Positions 17,248-25,270 of a stretch of 64,000 bases of DNA are shown here, piece after piece. This DNA comes from Bordetella genomosp. 9. GTDB lineage: Bacteria > Pseudomonadota > Gammaproteobacteria > Burkholderiales > Burkholderiaceae_B. Under the pieces are notes generated by a model, which did no database searches, was not told the origin of the DNA, and worked only from the letters and a program-made list of their open reading frames with translations. The DNA is taken from assembly GCF_002261425.1 (NCBI RefSeq), contig NZ_NEVJ01000003.1:2542001-2606000 (forward strand). Reading direction: 5' to 3'. Made by a program: the position numbers and the translations under genes. Within the stretch, counting starts at the first letter, position 1. Every line of letters starts with the position of its first letter.

Positions 17248-18480
17248 CTAGCGACCCAGTGGAAATTGTTCTTCCAGGTAGACGTTCTGCCACGCGACGT
17301 ATTGATCCAGCGCCTCGACGCCGCCGAGCGCGTTCAAGGCCAGCCGCATCGCGTCGCCCGGCCGCCATGCCAGCGGCGCTCCCGTGGCGATGGCGTCCGT
17401 CGTGTCCGGGATGAAATGCAGTGGCGACAGCCAACGGCACTCCAGGCCCAGTTCCGCGAGTATGCGTTGCGACAGGTAGTCCACCGCGCCGCGCTCGCCC
17501 GCGCCCAGGTCGACGATACGCTGCGGATCGATGCGGCCGCCAACGCCCATCCAGGCCGATGGGCTTTGCGGATCGGCTTCGGTCAGGACCGATACCAGCG
17601 CCCTGATCGCATGACAGACCGGATCCAGCGGTAGCAGGCGCCCGCCAGCGAACAGATACAGGAAATTCCCCACCGGCCTGTCGTCGCGCAACGGCAGCGT
17701 GATCAACTGATTGGCGCGATCGACGCCGAACGCGGTGCCGGTTGTCCCTGTCCCGCCGCCGCCGCCGTAGAACGCCATCCCGTCACGATGTCCGCCGGGC
17801 GACACCAGCGCCACCAGCCAGCGCCGCGGGCCGGACAGGGTCAGTACGTTTTCCTCGACGGCGCGGCGTAGCAGCACCTTGAACGTGGCCGACTTATCGA
17901 GCTGCGACAACAGGGTCGTCAATGTCTGCTGGTCCACCTGCTTCTGCGCCAGGAAGGCCGCCGCCTGGCTGGGCCCGGGCTCGGCCTGCAGCAGGATCGA
18001 ATCGAAATACAAAGACGACGACAGGGCCTGCTCGTCGGGCATGGCGCGGCGTTTGGCGTCCCCCAGCACCACACAGCTATTCCAGACGGTTTCGGTCTCG
18101 GAGATATTGCCGGCGGGCGCCCGCTCCACGCCGTTCAGGTCCAGGTAGCGCGACCGGCCCATGCGCAGCTCGTGGGGCACCAGCCCGATCACCGCCCTGG
18201 TATCCGGATAGACGGCGCGGAATATCTGCAGGAACTCGCCCGTCGTACAAGGTTGCTGCGTGGCCTCGTCGGTGGACGGCGGCGTGGCGATGCCGGCCGC
18301 GCGCCGTATCTGGGAGGGTATCCCTGCCAGCAGCCTGGATGGCAGCACCGCCGTGCACCATCGTGGCGGCAGGTCCACGCGTGCCACGCGACCCTGAGCC
18401 GTTTGTAATGAGCCACCCACGCCCATGGGCGCCGTTGGAAAGATCGATGTCCCACCGGATGGGATCTGATTGGAATACAT
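17248..18480 (-). CDS. Unrecognised 410-residue protein
   Basis: I do not recognise a family. The ATG at 18480 has a perfect AAGGAG five bases upstream; the in-frame ATG at 18498 does not. There is no Sec signal or membrane segment. The first ~35 residues (from MYSNQIPSGGTSIFPTAP) are rich in Ser, Gly, Pro and Thr and look disordered. A Gly-rich run (FYGGGGGTGTTGTAFG) lies near residue 250, followed by hydrophobic strands. It stands alone, divergent from the M20 peptidase gene. The soluble, disordered-headed layout would fit a type III secretion substrate, but nothing else here supports that. It could equally be a cytoplasmic protein of unknown role. Confidence 0.7.
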   Translation of the reverse strand: MYSNQIPSGGTSIFPTAPMGVGGSLQTAQGRVARVDLPPRWCTAVLPSRLLAGIPSQIRRAAGIATPPSTDEATQQPCTTGEFLQIFRAVYPDTRAVIGLVPHELRMGRSRYLDLNGVERAPAGNISETETVWNSCVVLGDAKRRAMPDEQALSSSLYFDSILLQAEPGPSQAAAFLAQKQVDQQTLTTLLSQLDKSATFKVLLRRAVEENVLTLSGPRRWLVALVSPGGHRDGMAFYGGGGGTGTTGTAFGVDRANQLITLPLRDDRPVGNFLYLFAGGRLLPLDPVCHAIRALVSVLTEADPQSPSAWMGVGGRIDPQRIVDLGAGERGAVDYLSQRILAELGLECRWLSPLHFIPDTTDAIATGAPLAWRPGDAMRLALNALGGVEALDQYVAWQNVYLEEQFPLGR

Positions 18481-18739
18481 GCCGACTCCTTCAGCCACGC
18501 ACTACGGAGCGCTTACGTAAGCGATCGGCGCCGCCGGTTCCGGGCGCCTGAAGAAAGCGGATGCGGTGGATGGCGCGCATGCGGCGATAGAGATTTACGC
18601 CTATCGCGCGCGTGGCCCCTCTCTGGTACAAACGTCTGTCTATTCGGACGGCCACGCGATAGTGCGGCCTCCACGATCTGCACGACTTGCACGATTGCAC
18701 GCGCAAGCGCGCGCCACACGCATGCCCAAAGGACGCCCC

Positions 18740-20137
18740 ATGACCCGCGACGCCGCGATCGCCCGCGCCGACGACTACTTCCAATCCGGCGGATTCCGCG
18801 CCTGCCTGGCCCGCCGTATCGCCATGCCCACCGAAAGCCAGAACCCGGATCGCGCCGCGGACCTGGCCGCCTATCTCGATACGGAAATGCGGCCCGCTTT
18901 CCAGGCCATGGGCTTCGAATGCCGCACGCTGACGCATCCCAAGGCGCGCGCGCCTTTCCTGTATGCGGAAAGAATCGAGGACCCCGCGCTCCCCACGGTG
19001 CTGGGCTACGGGCACGGCGACGTCATCCGGGGCCTGGATGCCGAATGGCGCGAAGGCCTGTCGCCCTGGCAACTGACGGAATCGCAGGGCCGCTGGTATG
19101 GCCGCGGCATCGCCGACAACAAGGGCCAGCACACGGTCAACATGGAAGCGCTGCGCAGCGTGCTCGACACCCGGGGCAAGCTCGGCTTCAATGCCAAGTT
19201 CCTGGTGGAAATGGGCGAGGAAAACGGCTCGCCCGGCCTGCGCCAGGTTTGCGAAGACCACCGCGAACTGCTCGCGGCCGACCTGCTCATCGCATCGGAC
19301 GGCCCGCGGCTGCGCGCGGAACGGCCGACCGTCTTCCTGGGTGCGCGCGGCGGCCTGAACTTCGACATGACTATCGAGGCCCGCGAAGGCGGGCACCATT
19401 CCGGCAACTGGGGCGGCCTGCTCTCCAATCCCGGCATCCAGCTGGCGCATGCCATCGCCTGCATCGTCTCCCCTACCGGCCAGATCCGCATTCCGGCCTG
19501 GGTGCCCAAGGAACTGCCCGCATCGGTGCGGCGCGTGCTGGCCGACTGCGACGTGGACGGCGGCGCGGACGGCCCCGCCATCGACCCGGACTGGGGCGAA
19601 CCGGGCCTGACGCCGGCCGAGCAGGTCTATGGCTGGTGCTCTTTCGAGGTCCTGGCCTTCAAGACTGGCAATCCGGAAACGCCGGTCAACGCGATCCCGC
19701 CGCGCGCCTGGGCGCGCTGCCAGTTGCGCTTCGTCGTCGGCGTCGACACCGACGACCTGCTGCCCGCGCTGCGGCGGCATCTCGATCGCCACGGTTTTCC
19801 CATGGTCCAACTGACCCTGACGCGCGAGAGCATGTTCACGGCGACGCGCCTGGATCCCGACGATCCCTGGGTGCGGTGGACCGTCGAGTCCCTCGAAAGG
19901 ACCGGCGGCACAAAGCCCGCCATCCTGCCCAATCTGGGCGGCTCGCTACCCAACGACATCTTTACGGACGTGCTGGGGCTGCGCACCATCTGGGTTCCGC
20001 ATTCCTATCCTTCCTGCGCGCAGCATGCGCCCAACGAACACCTGCCGCCGGCGCTGCTGCGTGAGGGTCTGCGGCTGATGACGGGCCTGTATTGGGATCT
20101 GGGTTCCGGGCAGACGCCGGCCCTGCAGCGCGCGTGA
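18740..20137 (+). CDS. M20-family metallopeptidase / dipeptidase
   Basis: 465 residues from the ATG at 18740 (AAAGGA six bases upstream; an in-frame ATG at 18722 is weaker). M20 landmarks: GHGDV (first metal His/Asp), WYGRGIADNKGQ, VEMGEENGSPG (catalytic Glu pair), the EGGHHSGNWGG loop and the PHSYPSCAQHAPNEH C-terminal metal His. There is a lid domain of normal size and no signal peptide, so it is cytoplasmic. It probably hydrolyses small peptides or N-acyl amino acids using a two-metal centre. It lies 12 bp before the convergent YheO-type regulator. Confidence 0.9.
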   Translation: MTRDAAIARADDYFQSGGFRACLARRIAMPTESQNPDRAADLAAYLDTEMRPAFQAMGFECRTLTHPKARAPFLYAERIEDPALPTVLGYGHGDVIRGLDAEWREGLSPWQLTESQGRWYGRGIADNKGQHTVNMEALRSVLDTRGKLGFNAKFLVEMGEENGSPGLRQVCEDHRELLAADLLIASDGPRLRAERPTVFLGARGGLNFDMTIEAREGGHHSGNWGGLLSNPGIQLAHAIACIVSPTGQIRIPAWVPKELPASVRRVLADCDVDGGADGPAIDPDWGEPGLTPAEQVYGWCSFEVLAFKTGNPETPVNAIPPRAWARCQLRFVVGVDTDDLLPALRRHLDRHGFPMVQLTLTRESMFTATRLDPDDPWVRWTVESLERTGGTKPAILPNLGGSLPNDIFTDVLGLRTIWVPHSYPSCAQHAPNEHLPPALLREGLRLMTGLYWDLGSGQTPALQRA

Positions 20138-20149
20138 CGGCGACGGCGC

Positions 20150-20896
20150 CTAAGCAGCCGTGCCCTTGAGCGCCGCCAGTTCGGCATACACCGTCGCGCG
20201 ACTGATGCCGAGCACGCCGGCCACATAGGCCGGCGCCCGCTTGCCTTCGAACGCGCCGGTCCGATACAGATCCTCGATCAGGCTACGCCGCTGCTCCCGA
20301 TCCAGCCGCGCCACCGTGGTGTTGCGCGCCGCGATCCAGTCCGCCACATAGCGATTGAGACGTTCGTGCCAATCGTTGCGGAACAGGTCGTCCGGACGCG
20401 GACGCTGGTCCGGCACGCGCAGGAAGCCGTCCAGCATGCGGCGCACCGCATCGAATTCCGTCACGTCGGCATTCACGCAGAGCAGGCCTATCGCGCGATC
20501 CTGCTCATCGCGCAGCACCGCGGTCACCGACTTGATGCGACGGCCGTCCCAATTGATTTTCTCGTAGGGACCGATGACCGATGCGTCAGGCGCGAAATCC
20601 ACTTCATCCAGATCGGAAGGATCGCCGGCTGCGCGCGGCGAGAACGGGTGCGCGACGTAGGCCACGCTGTTCGTGCGCATATCGTGCACGACCGCTTCCA
20701 CGAAAGGACTGAACAGCGCGGCCAGCGCGTCGGCGACGACGTAGTAGGGCCGCAACGCACCGGCGGGGCCGGCCGGCGCCCGCCGTGGGCTCTTGCCGCG
20801 TGGCGCCGCGCCTGCCGCCGACGCTACCGTTGCTGCCGTTGCTGCCGTTGCCGCTCTTGCCGCTGTTGCCGCTCTTGCCGCCGTGGTCTTCGTCAA
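20150..20896 (-). CDS. YheO/DauR-type PAS + HTH transcriptional regulator
   Basis: 248 residues from a TTG at 20896, supported by CAGGAG six bases upstream. After a low-complexity Ala/Thr head (~45 residues) comes a YheO-like PAS domain (YYVVADALAALFSPFVEAVVHD to ~170) and a C-terminal HTH (YVAGVLGISRATVYAEL). DauR of Pseudomonas, the best known relative, controls D-arginine catabolism. It is divergent from the dehydratase gene, which is its most likely target, with 88 bp between the two starts. The head is encoded by a short-repeat tract. Confidence 0.88.
   Translation of the reverse strand: MTKTTAARAATAARAATAATAATVASAAGAAPRGKSPRRAPAGPAGALRPYYVVADALAALFSPFVEAVVHDMRTNSVAYVAHPFSPRAAGDPSDLDEVDFAPDASVIGPYEKINWDGRRIKSVTAVLRDEQDRAIGLLCVNADVTEFDAVRRMLDGFLRVPDQRPRPDDLFRNDWHERLNRYVADWIAARNTTVARLDREQRRSLIEDLYRTGAFEGKRAPAYVAGVLGISRATVYAELAALKGTAA
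20829..20882 (-). repeat. 9-nt and 18-nt tandem repeats in the regulator's N-terminal codons
   Basis: On the plus strand GTTGCTGCC occurs twice in tandem (20829-20846), then an 18-nt unit starting GTTGCCGCTCTTGCCGC occurs twice (20847-20864 and 20865-20882, one mismatch). All periods are multiples of three, so copy changes keep frame and only lengthen the Ala/Thr/Arg head of the YheO-type regulator. Confidence 0.8.
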
Positions 20897-20916
20897 TCCA
20901 GTCTCCTGACATTTTT

Positions 20917-20927
20917 TCCAATTTGGA
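20917..20927. promoter_or_regulatory. Short palindrome in the regulator/dehydratase divergent promoter
   Basis: TCCAA-T-TTGGA is a perfect 5-bp inverted repeat within a T-rich stretch of the 88-bp region between the two divergent start codons. It is well placed for an operator of the YheO-type regulator but short enough to arise by chance. Confidence 0.3.
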
Positions 20928-20984
20928 TTTTATCGTCTAATATCTGCTTTCACCATAGCCTATCGCGCTGCCCAGGAGCATTCC

Positions 20985-21947
20985 ATGCAGGACTTGTCCG
21001 CCGCCATCATGGCCGCCCATGCCGCCATCCGCCCGCACGTGCCGTTTTCCCCGTTGGAACGCAGCGGGGCCCTGTCCGCCGCGCTGGACTGCGACGTCCG
21101 GCTCAAGTGCGACCACCTGCTGCCCATCGGGGCCTTCAAGGTGCGCGGGGCTACCAACAAGATCAGCGTTTTGGGCGAAGCCGCGCGCAAGACCGGTGTG
21201 GTCACTGCGTCAACCGGCAATCATGGCATGGCGGCCGCATGGGCGGGGGCGCGGGCCGCCGTACCGGTCACGGTGTATGTACCGGCCTCGGCCGTGCGCG
21301 GCAAGCTCGATGCCATCGAAAGGCTGGGCGCCCGGCTCGTCATCGTGGACGCCCCGCCCATCGAAGCGGAACGGCAGGCGCGCCGCTACGGCGCCGAGCA
21401 TGGCATTCCGTACATCTCGCCCTACAACGATTTCCACATCATCGCGGGCCAAGGCACCATCGGCGTCGAAATCGCCGAACAGGCTGGGGCCGACGTGCTG
21501 GACGCGGTATTCGTATGCGTGGGCGGCGGCGGCTTGGTCAGCGGCCTGGGAACCGCCATCAAGCACCTGTCGCCCCGAACCCGCGTGGTCGGCGTCTGGC
21601 CGGAAAACTCCCCCTGCATGCTGCGCGCCCTGGAAGCCGGCCGCATCGTCGACGTCGAGGAACAACCCACCTTGTCCGACGCCACCGCCGGCGCCGTGGA
21701 AGAAGGCTCCATCACCTTCCCCATCTGCCAACAGGTCATCGACGACCGGGTCACGGTCTCCGAACAGGAAATCGCCAAGGCGATGCGCGCCGTCGCGGAA
21801 ACCGATCACTGGATGGTCGAAGGCGCCGCCGGCGTGGCGCTGGCCGGGCTGATGCAGCGCAAGGACGAATGGCGTGGCAAGAAAGTCGCGGTAGTCCTGT
21901 GCGGACGGAATATCAGCGTGGAGAAGTTTGTGGAGGCGGTGGCGTGA
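20985..21947 (+). CDS. Threonine/serine dehydratase-like PLP enzyme (EutB/hydroxyectoine-type)
   Basis: 320 residues, fold-type II PLP enzyme of the threonine dehydratase group without a C-terminal ACT domain. The PLP Lys is in IGAFKVRGA, the substrate loop in ASTGNHGMA, and the phosphate loop is VGGGGLVSG. It would deaminate a hydroxy-amino acid to a 2-oxo acid and ammonia. Close relatives are often labelled hydroxyectoine utilization dehydratase EutB, but no ectoine genes are nearby. Alternative substrates are L-threo-3-hydroxyaspartate or serine. AGGAG lies six bases before the ATG. Control by the divergent YheO/DauR-type regulator is likely. Confidence 0.88.
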   Translation: MQDLSAAIMAAHAAIRPHVPFSPLERSGALSAALDCDVRLKCDHLLPIGAFKVRGATNKISVLGEAARKTGVVTASTGNHGMAAAWAGARAAVPVTVYVPASAVRGKLDAIERLGARLVIVDAPPIEAERQARRYGAEHGIPYISPYNDFHIIAGQGTIGVEIAEQAGADVLDAVFVCVGGGGLVSGLGTAIKHLSPRTRVVGVWPENSPCMLRALEAGRIVDVEEQPTLSDATAGAVEEGSITFPICQQVIDDRVTVSEQEIAKAMRAVAETDHWMVEGAAGVALAGLMQRKDEWRGKKVAVVLCGRNISVEKFVEAVA

Positions 21948-22253
21948 TGGGGCGAGCTGCATGGGCAGCTTCGAGTGCTCCTCCACCCCAATCCACCCGA
22001 AGACAGACTCATACCGCAGGGCGTAACGCTGATCGGCAAGGGGAATAGTTTCTGGAGGCGCAAGCTCGCTGGTATCCCATGGTCTACAAACTCCCGCGGT
22101 ACGTGATGTACTACACCACCCGCAACGCGGGCGTCTCGTAGCTTGAAAAAGGCATCCCAGGGCGAGGTATGTGACTGCTCTGAAAGATAGCGCGGCTTCG
22201 CGGCCATAGTTTGCAAACCCATAAGCACCCCCATAAGCACCGTAAGGCCCGCA
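21948..22253. other. 306-bp low-GC non-coding stretch with tandem 12-mer
   Basis: No convincing gene was found. Base composition is visibly lower in GC than the flanks. A 12-nt unit CCCATAAGCACC is duplicated in tandem at 22218-22229 and 22230-22241. A small AGCTGC/GCAGCT hairpin at about 21956 may help end dehydratase transcription. The stretch joins the dehydratase gene to the 3' end of the toxin-antitoxin module. Confidence 0.5.
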
Positions 22254-22544
22254 TCAAGCCGCATGGACTTTAGCAACCAGGTCCAGTCCCAACGCGCCCA
22301 ATAAGGCAAGTGTTGTCTTCAGCGTAGGATTACCTCCTTCGCTGAAAGAACGATAGAGCTGTTCGCGCGAGAGGCCGGTCGCTTTTGCCACCCGCGTCAT
22401 TCCTTTCGCGCGGGCCACCACACCAAGCGCGTGCGCGATATACCCTGCATCGTTCGTAGACAGAGCCTCGGACATGAATATCGCGATAGCTTCGTCCGAA
22501 GACAAATGATCGGCTGGGTCATAATCTGTCAGCTTTTCGCTCAT
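22254..22544 (-). CDS. HigA-like antitoxin (COG3636-type HTH protein)
   Basis: 96 residues. The N-terminus SEKLTDYDPADHLSSDEAIAIF and the helix-turn-helix RVAKATGLSREQLYRSFSEGGNP match the 'addiction module antidote' family that pairs with Gp49-like HigB toxins. The LSREQLYRSFS phrase is characteristic. It would bind and neutralise the toxin and repress the shared promoter. The ATG overlaps the toxin's stop by four bases, so the toxin gene comes first, as is usual in this group. GC content is lower than in neighbouring genes. Confidence 0.92.
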   Translation of the reverse strand: MSEKLTDYDPADHLSSDEAIAIFMSEALSTNDAGYIAHALGVVARAKGMTRVAKATGLSREQLYRSFSEGGNPTLKTTLALLGALGLDLVAKVHAA

Positions 22545-22843
22545 TGTCGATCACTCCACTTACTGGCCAATTTCTTTGCTTTGATGATGTCGCGGCTCTG
22601 CGTTCCTTTGGAACCGCCGCACAACAACACAATGACGGTACTACCTCGCAGCTCGAAATAAATGCGATAGCCGGGACCATAATGGATGCGCAGCTCGCTG
22701 ATTCCATTGCCAACCGGATTCACGTCGCCCATGAGACCGTAGGCCAACCGGTCCAGCCGGGCCGCAATCAACGCGCTGGCGCGCCGATCCCGCAGATTCA
22801 ACTGCCACTTCTTGAACGTTTCCGTTTGCTTGATACGGAGCAT
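22541..22843 (-). CDS. HigB-like toxin of RelE/ParE superfamily (Gp49-like)
   Basis: 100 residues. IKQTETFKKWQLNLRDRRA near the start, followed by GNGISELRIHYGPGYRIYF and IVLLCGGSKGTQSRDI, is the signature of the small RelE/ParE-superfamily toxins paired with COG3636 antitoxins. It probably acts as a ribosome-dependent mRNA interferase, inferred from family. There is no Shine-Dalgarno: the ATG is only four bases from a good -10 box, which suggests a leaderless mRNA. The Lys and Arg residues expected in the catalytic groove are present, so the toxin appears intact. Confidence 0.92.
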   Translation of the reverse strand: MLRIKQTETFKKWQLNLRDRRASALIAARLDRLAYGLMGDVNPVGNGISELRIHYGPGYRIYFELRGSTVIVLLCGGSKGTQSRDIIKAKKLASKWSDRQ

Positions 22844-22847
22844 GCCA

Positions 22848-22891
22848 ATTGTAGTTTTTGAACTACACCCTCGTCAATGACTAGGGTGTAG
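22848..22891 (-). promoter_or_regulatory. Toxin-antitoxin promoter overlapped by two inverted repeats
   Basis: Reading leftwards: -35 TTGACG (22872-22877), an 18-bp spacer, and -10 TACAAT (22848-22853), ending four bases before the toxin ATG. Two inverted repeats overlap it: TGTAGTT/AACTACA with a 4-bp spacer (22850-22867), and CTACACCCT/AGGGTGTAG with an 11-bp spacer (22863-22891). They share an arm and cover both promoter boxes, as expected for autorepression by the antitoxin or the toxin-antitoxin complex. Confidence 0.7.
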
Positions 22892-23003
22892 GTCTCCAAC
22901 ACAATGCTTCTGGTGCCCGCTTGGAAGAAGCAGTTCTGTCCGCTTATGTTGCCACGCTGTCTCGCACGGTGACCTTTGAAGATACGGCGCATCACAACCG
23001 CGC

Positions 23004-23768
23004 CTACCTATGCTTCCCGATCGCCCGCGCCGCGCGCATCACCAACGGTCCCAACTCTGCCCGCGCTCGCTCCAGCGACCACCTCGGCTTGGGGACCGAA
23101 ATATTTACCGCCGCTACCGGTTCGCCGGCGTCGCCCAATATCGTCGCGGCGACGTTCACATCCCCGGAATAGAACTCTTCATCTGCATAGGCGTAATGAT
23201 CGCGCCGCGCCTCGTCTATCAGTGCGCGCAGTTCGGCCGGATCGGTGGTGGTGCGGGGCGTGTGCTTGATACGGGCCACAGCGCGCAGCTTCCTGTCCAG
23301 CTCCGCCGGCGGAAGGTAGGCCCATAGCGCGCGGCCGGAGGCCGAGGCAACGCAGGGAATCCGCGTGCCGGCCGGCATATAGACGGGAATATGTTTGGCC
23401 GGCGCGACGCGCATGACGAAGACCATGTTGTCCTGGTCGTCCGGCACCGACAGGTTGACGATCTCGCCGCACTCCTGGTTCAGTTGGTGCATGACGGCAT
23501 GTGCGTGCTGGAACAGCGGTTGGCGATAGAGATAGCTGTAGCCCAGCCCCACCGCCTTTACCGTCGTGCTGTAGCGCTTGCTGCGCGGATCGCGGGTCAG
23601 ATAGCCGGTCTGCTCCAGCGTATGCGCGACGCGTTGCGCCGAGCCCATGGTGATGCCGTTTTCCTTGGCAATTTCCTGCAGGCTCAGCGAGGCATGCGGC
23701 CGGAAGGACTCCAGCACGGCCAGGCCTTTTTCCAGGGATTGGATCAACAGAGCAGAGGATTCGGCCAC
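23004..23768 (-). CDS. IclR-family transcriptional regulator
   Basis: 254 residues from a GTG at 23768 with AGGAG five bases upstream. The N-terminal winged HTH (LSLQEIAKENGITMGSAQRV) is followed by the IclR effector-binding domain (RIPCVASASGRALWAYLP and VAAVNISVPKPRW). It is divergent from the oxidase gene and the likely local controller of the catabolic cluster at 23916-30242. IclR proteins usually bind small organic acids; the effector here is unknown. Confidence 0.93.
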   Translation of the reverse strand: MAESSALLIQSLEKGLAVLESFRPHASLSLQEIAKENGITMGSAQRVAHTLEQTGYLTRDPRSKRYSTTVKAVGLGYSYLYRQPLFQHAHAVMHQLNQECGEIVNLSVPDDQDNMVFVMRVAPAKHIPVYMPAGTRIPCVASASGRALWAYLPPAELDRKLRAVARIKHTPRTTTDPAELRALIDEARRDHYAYADEEFYSGDVNVAATILGDAGEPVAAVNISVPKPRWSLERARAELGPLVMRAARAIGKHR

Positions 23769-23830
23769 GACAGCTCCTGGGGCGGGCTAGGGAAACCCTT
23801 ACGTTGTTGGGCGGGACATCCGCGCGGTAT

Positions 23831-23871
23831 AACTATCGCCATACGGATTTAATTATCGCATAGCGATAGTT
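23831..23871. promoter_or_regulatory. TATCGC inverted repeats, probable IclR operator
   Basis: AACTATCGC (23831-23839) and its exact complement GCGATAGTT (23863-23871) form a 9-bp inverted repeat. A third copy, TATCGC at 23854-23859, makes a second palindrome TATCGC-ATA-GCGATA with the right arm. The sites lie midway between the divergent iclR-type and oxidase genes, in locally AT-rich DNA. Confidence 0.6.
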
Positions 23872-23915
23872 GAAACGCGAGCATCAGCGAGCATCAATAA
23901 GCACCGAGGCCACCG

Positions 23916-25208
23916 TTGGATTCAGAAGAAAAGCAGGCCGGACAGTCTTCCCCGCTGCCCGGCTCCGTCGACGTCGCCATCATCGGCGGCGGCGTGATCG
24001 GCGTCGGTACGGCCTATGCGCTGGCCCGCGCGGGCATGCGGGTCGCCCTGTTCGAGAAAGCCGCGCTGGCCTGCGAGCAGTCCTCGCGCAACTGGGGCTG
24101 GGTGCGCACGCTGAACCGCGACCTGCCCGAAGTCCCGCTGGCGATACGCGCCAACCAGTTGTGGGGCGACATCCAGACCCGCATCGACGTGGGTTTCCGG
24201 CGCACCGGCATGCTTTACCTGCAGGAAACCGAGGCCGACGCCGCCGCGCATGAGGCCTGGATGGCCAGGGCCAGCACCTACGGCGTCGACGCCATCCAGC
24301 TGGACCGGCGCGCGACGCTCTATCACCTGCCGGAATCCGGCCGCACCTGGACCGGCGCCATGTACAGCGCCACCGATGGCGTGGCCGAACCGCGGATCGC
24401 GGTCCAGGGCATCGCCACGCTCGCGCGTGAGGACGGCGCCATCATCCGCGAACACTGCGCCGTGCGGGGCATCGAACGTACCGCGGGACGGGTATCCGCG
24501 GTCGTCACGGAACACGGCCGCGTCGCCGCGCAGGCCGTGCTGGTGGCGGCGGGCGCGTGGTCGCGGCTGTTCTGCGGCAACCTGGGCGCGGATTTTCCGC
24601 AGCTCAAGGTGCGCGGGTCGGTGTTGCGCACGCAGCCCTTCGATGCCGGCCTGACCACCGCCATCAACGGCAAGGATTTCACCTGCCGCAAGCGCGCCGA
24701 CGGCGGCTATACGGTGTCGCAGTTCGGCGCCTCCATGGCGGACCTGGTGCCGGACAGCTTCCGGCTGATGCGGCATTTCATCCGCCCCTGGCTGGCCAAC
24801 AACACCTTCGTGCGGCTGCGTTTCGGCAAGCGCTTCTTCGAAGAGCTGGCGACGCCGCGGCACTTCACGGCGGACCGCGTGTCGCCATTCGAACGCCATC
24901 GCGTGCTGGATCCGCTGCCTTCGCGCGCCGGCGTGCGGCAGGCCTGGCAGCGGCTGTCCGACGCCTTTCCCATTTTCAGGCAGGCAAGGATCGCGCAGTC
25001 CTGGGCCGGCTACATCGACGTGACGCCCGATGCGATGCCGGTGATGGATGCCGTCCCTGGGCTGCCGGGCCTGTACCTGGCGTCCGGGTTTTCCGGGCAC
25101 GGCTTCGGCATCGGTCCGGCGGTCGGCGAAGCCATGGCGCAGCTGATGCAGGGCACGCAGCCCGCCGTCGATCTGCGGCCGTTCCGCTTCGGCCGCTACG
25201 CCGAGTAG
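23916..25208 (+). CDS. FAD-dependent oxidoreductase of the DAO family
   Basis: 430 residues from a TTG at 23916 (GAGG six bases upstream). The Rossmann FAD motif is VDVAIIGGGVIGVGTAYAL at ~20-38. The C-terminal FAD segment is GLYLASGFSGHGFGIGPAVGEA. SSRNWGWVR matches the region near the covalent or flavin-contacting site in sarcosine oxidase/D-amino-acid dehydrogenase relatives. It would oxidise a secondary amine or amino acid. Gene order (oxidase, M19-like protein, two Bug receptors, GGT-like enzyme) suggests one substrate class. The exact substrate is unknown. Confidence 0.88.
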   Translation: MDSEEKQAGQSSPLPGSVDVAIIGGGVIGVGTAYALARAGMRVALFEKAALACEQSSRNWGWVRTLNRDLPEVPLAIRANQLWGDIQTRIDVGFRRTGMLYLQETEADAAAHEAWMARASTYGVDAIQLDRRATLYHLPESGRTWTGAMYSATDGVAEPRIAVQGIATLAREDGAIIREHCAVRGIERTAGRVSAVVTEHGRVAAQAVLVAAGAWSRLFCGNLGADFPQLKVRGSVLRTQPFDAGLTTAINGKDFTCRKRADGGYTVSQFGASMADLVPDSFRLMRHFIRPWLANNTFVRLRFGKRFFEELATPRHFTADRVSPFERHRVLDPLPSRAGVRQAWQRLSDAFPIFRQARIAQSWAGYIDVTPDAMPVMDAVPGLPGLYLASGFSGHGFGIGPAVGEAMAQLMQGTQPAVDLRPFRFGRYAE

Positions 25209-25270
25209 CGCCGCGCGGCCGCCACACCAGGACCACGAACACACCATCCTCCCGATCACGGAACCACGAC

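Noticed and set aside
20604..20921. Alternative ATG frame starting MEKMSGDW over the YheO-type gene start
   Set aside because: It overlaps the regulator in another frame, is low-complexity, and the regulator's TTG start has a proper Shine-Dalgarno.
21956..21975. Possible intrinsic terminator after the dehydratase gene
   Set aside because: The AGCTGC/GCAGCT stem is only six pairs and has no T tract, so it is mentioned only in the intergenic entry.
21806..22309. Minus-strand open frame of 167 codons next to the antitoxin
   Set aside because: It overlaps the end of the dehydratase gene and the antitoxin, and has no recognisable protein features; it may include decayed sequence but I cannot support a pseudogene call.
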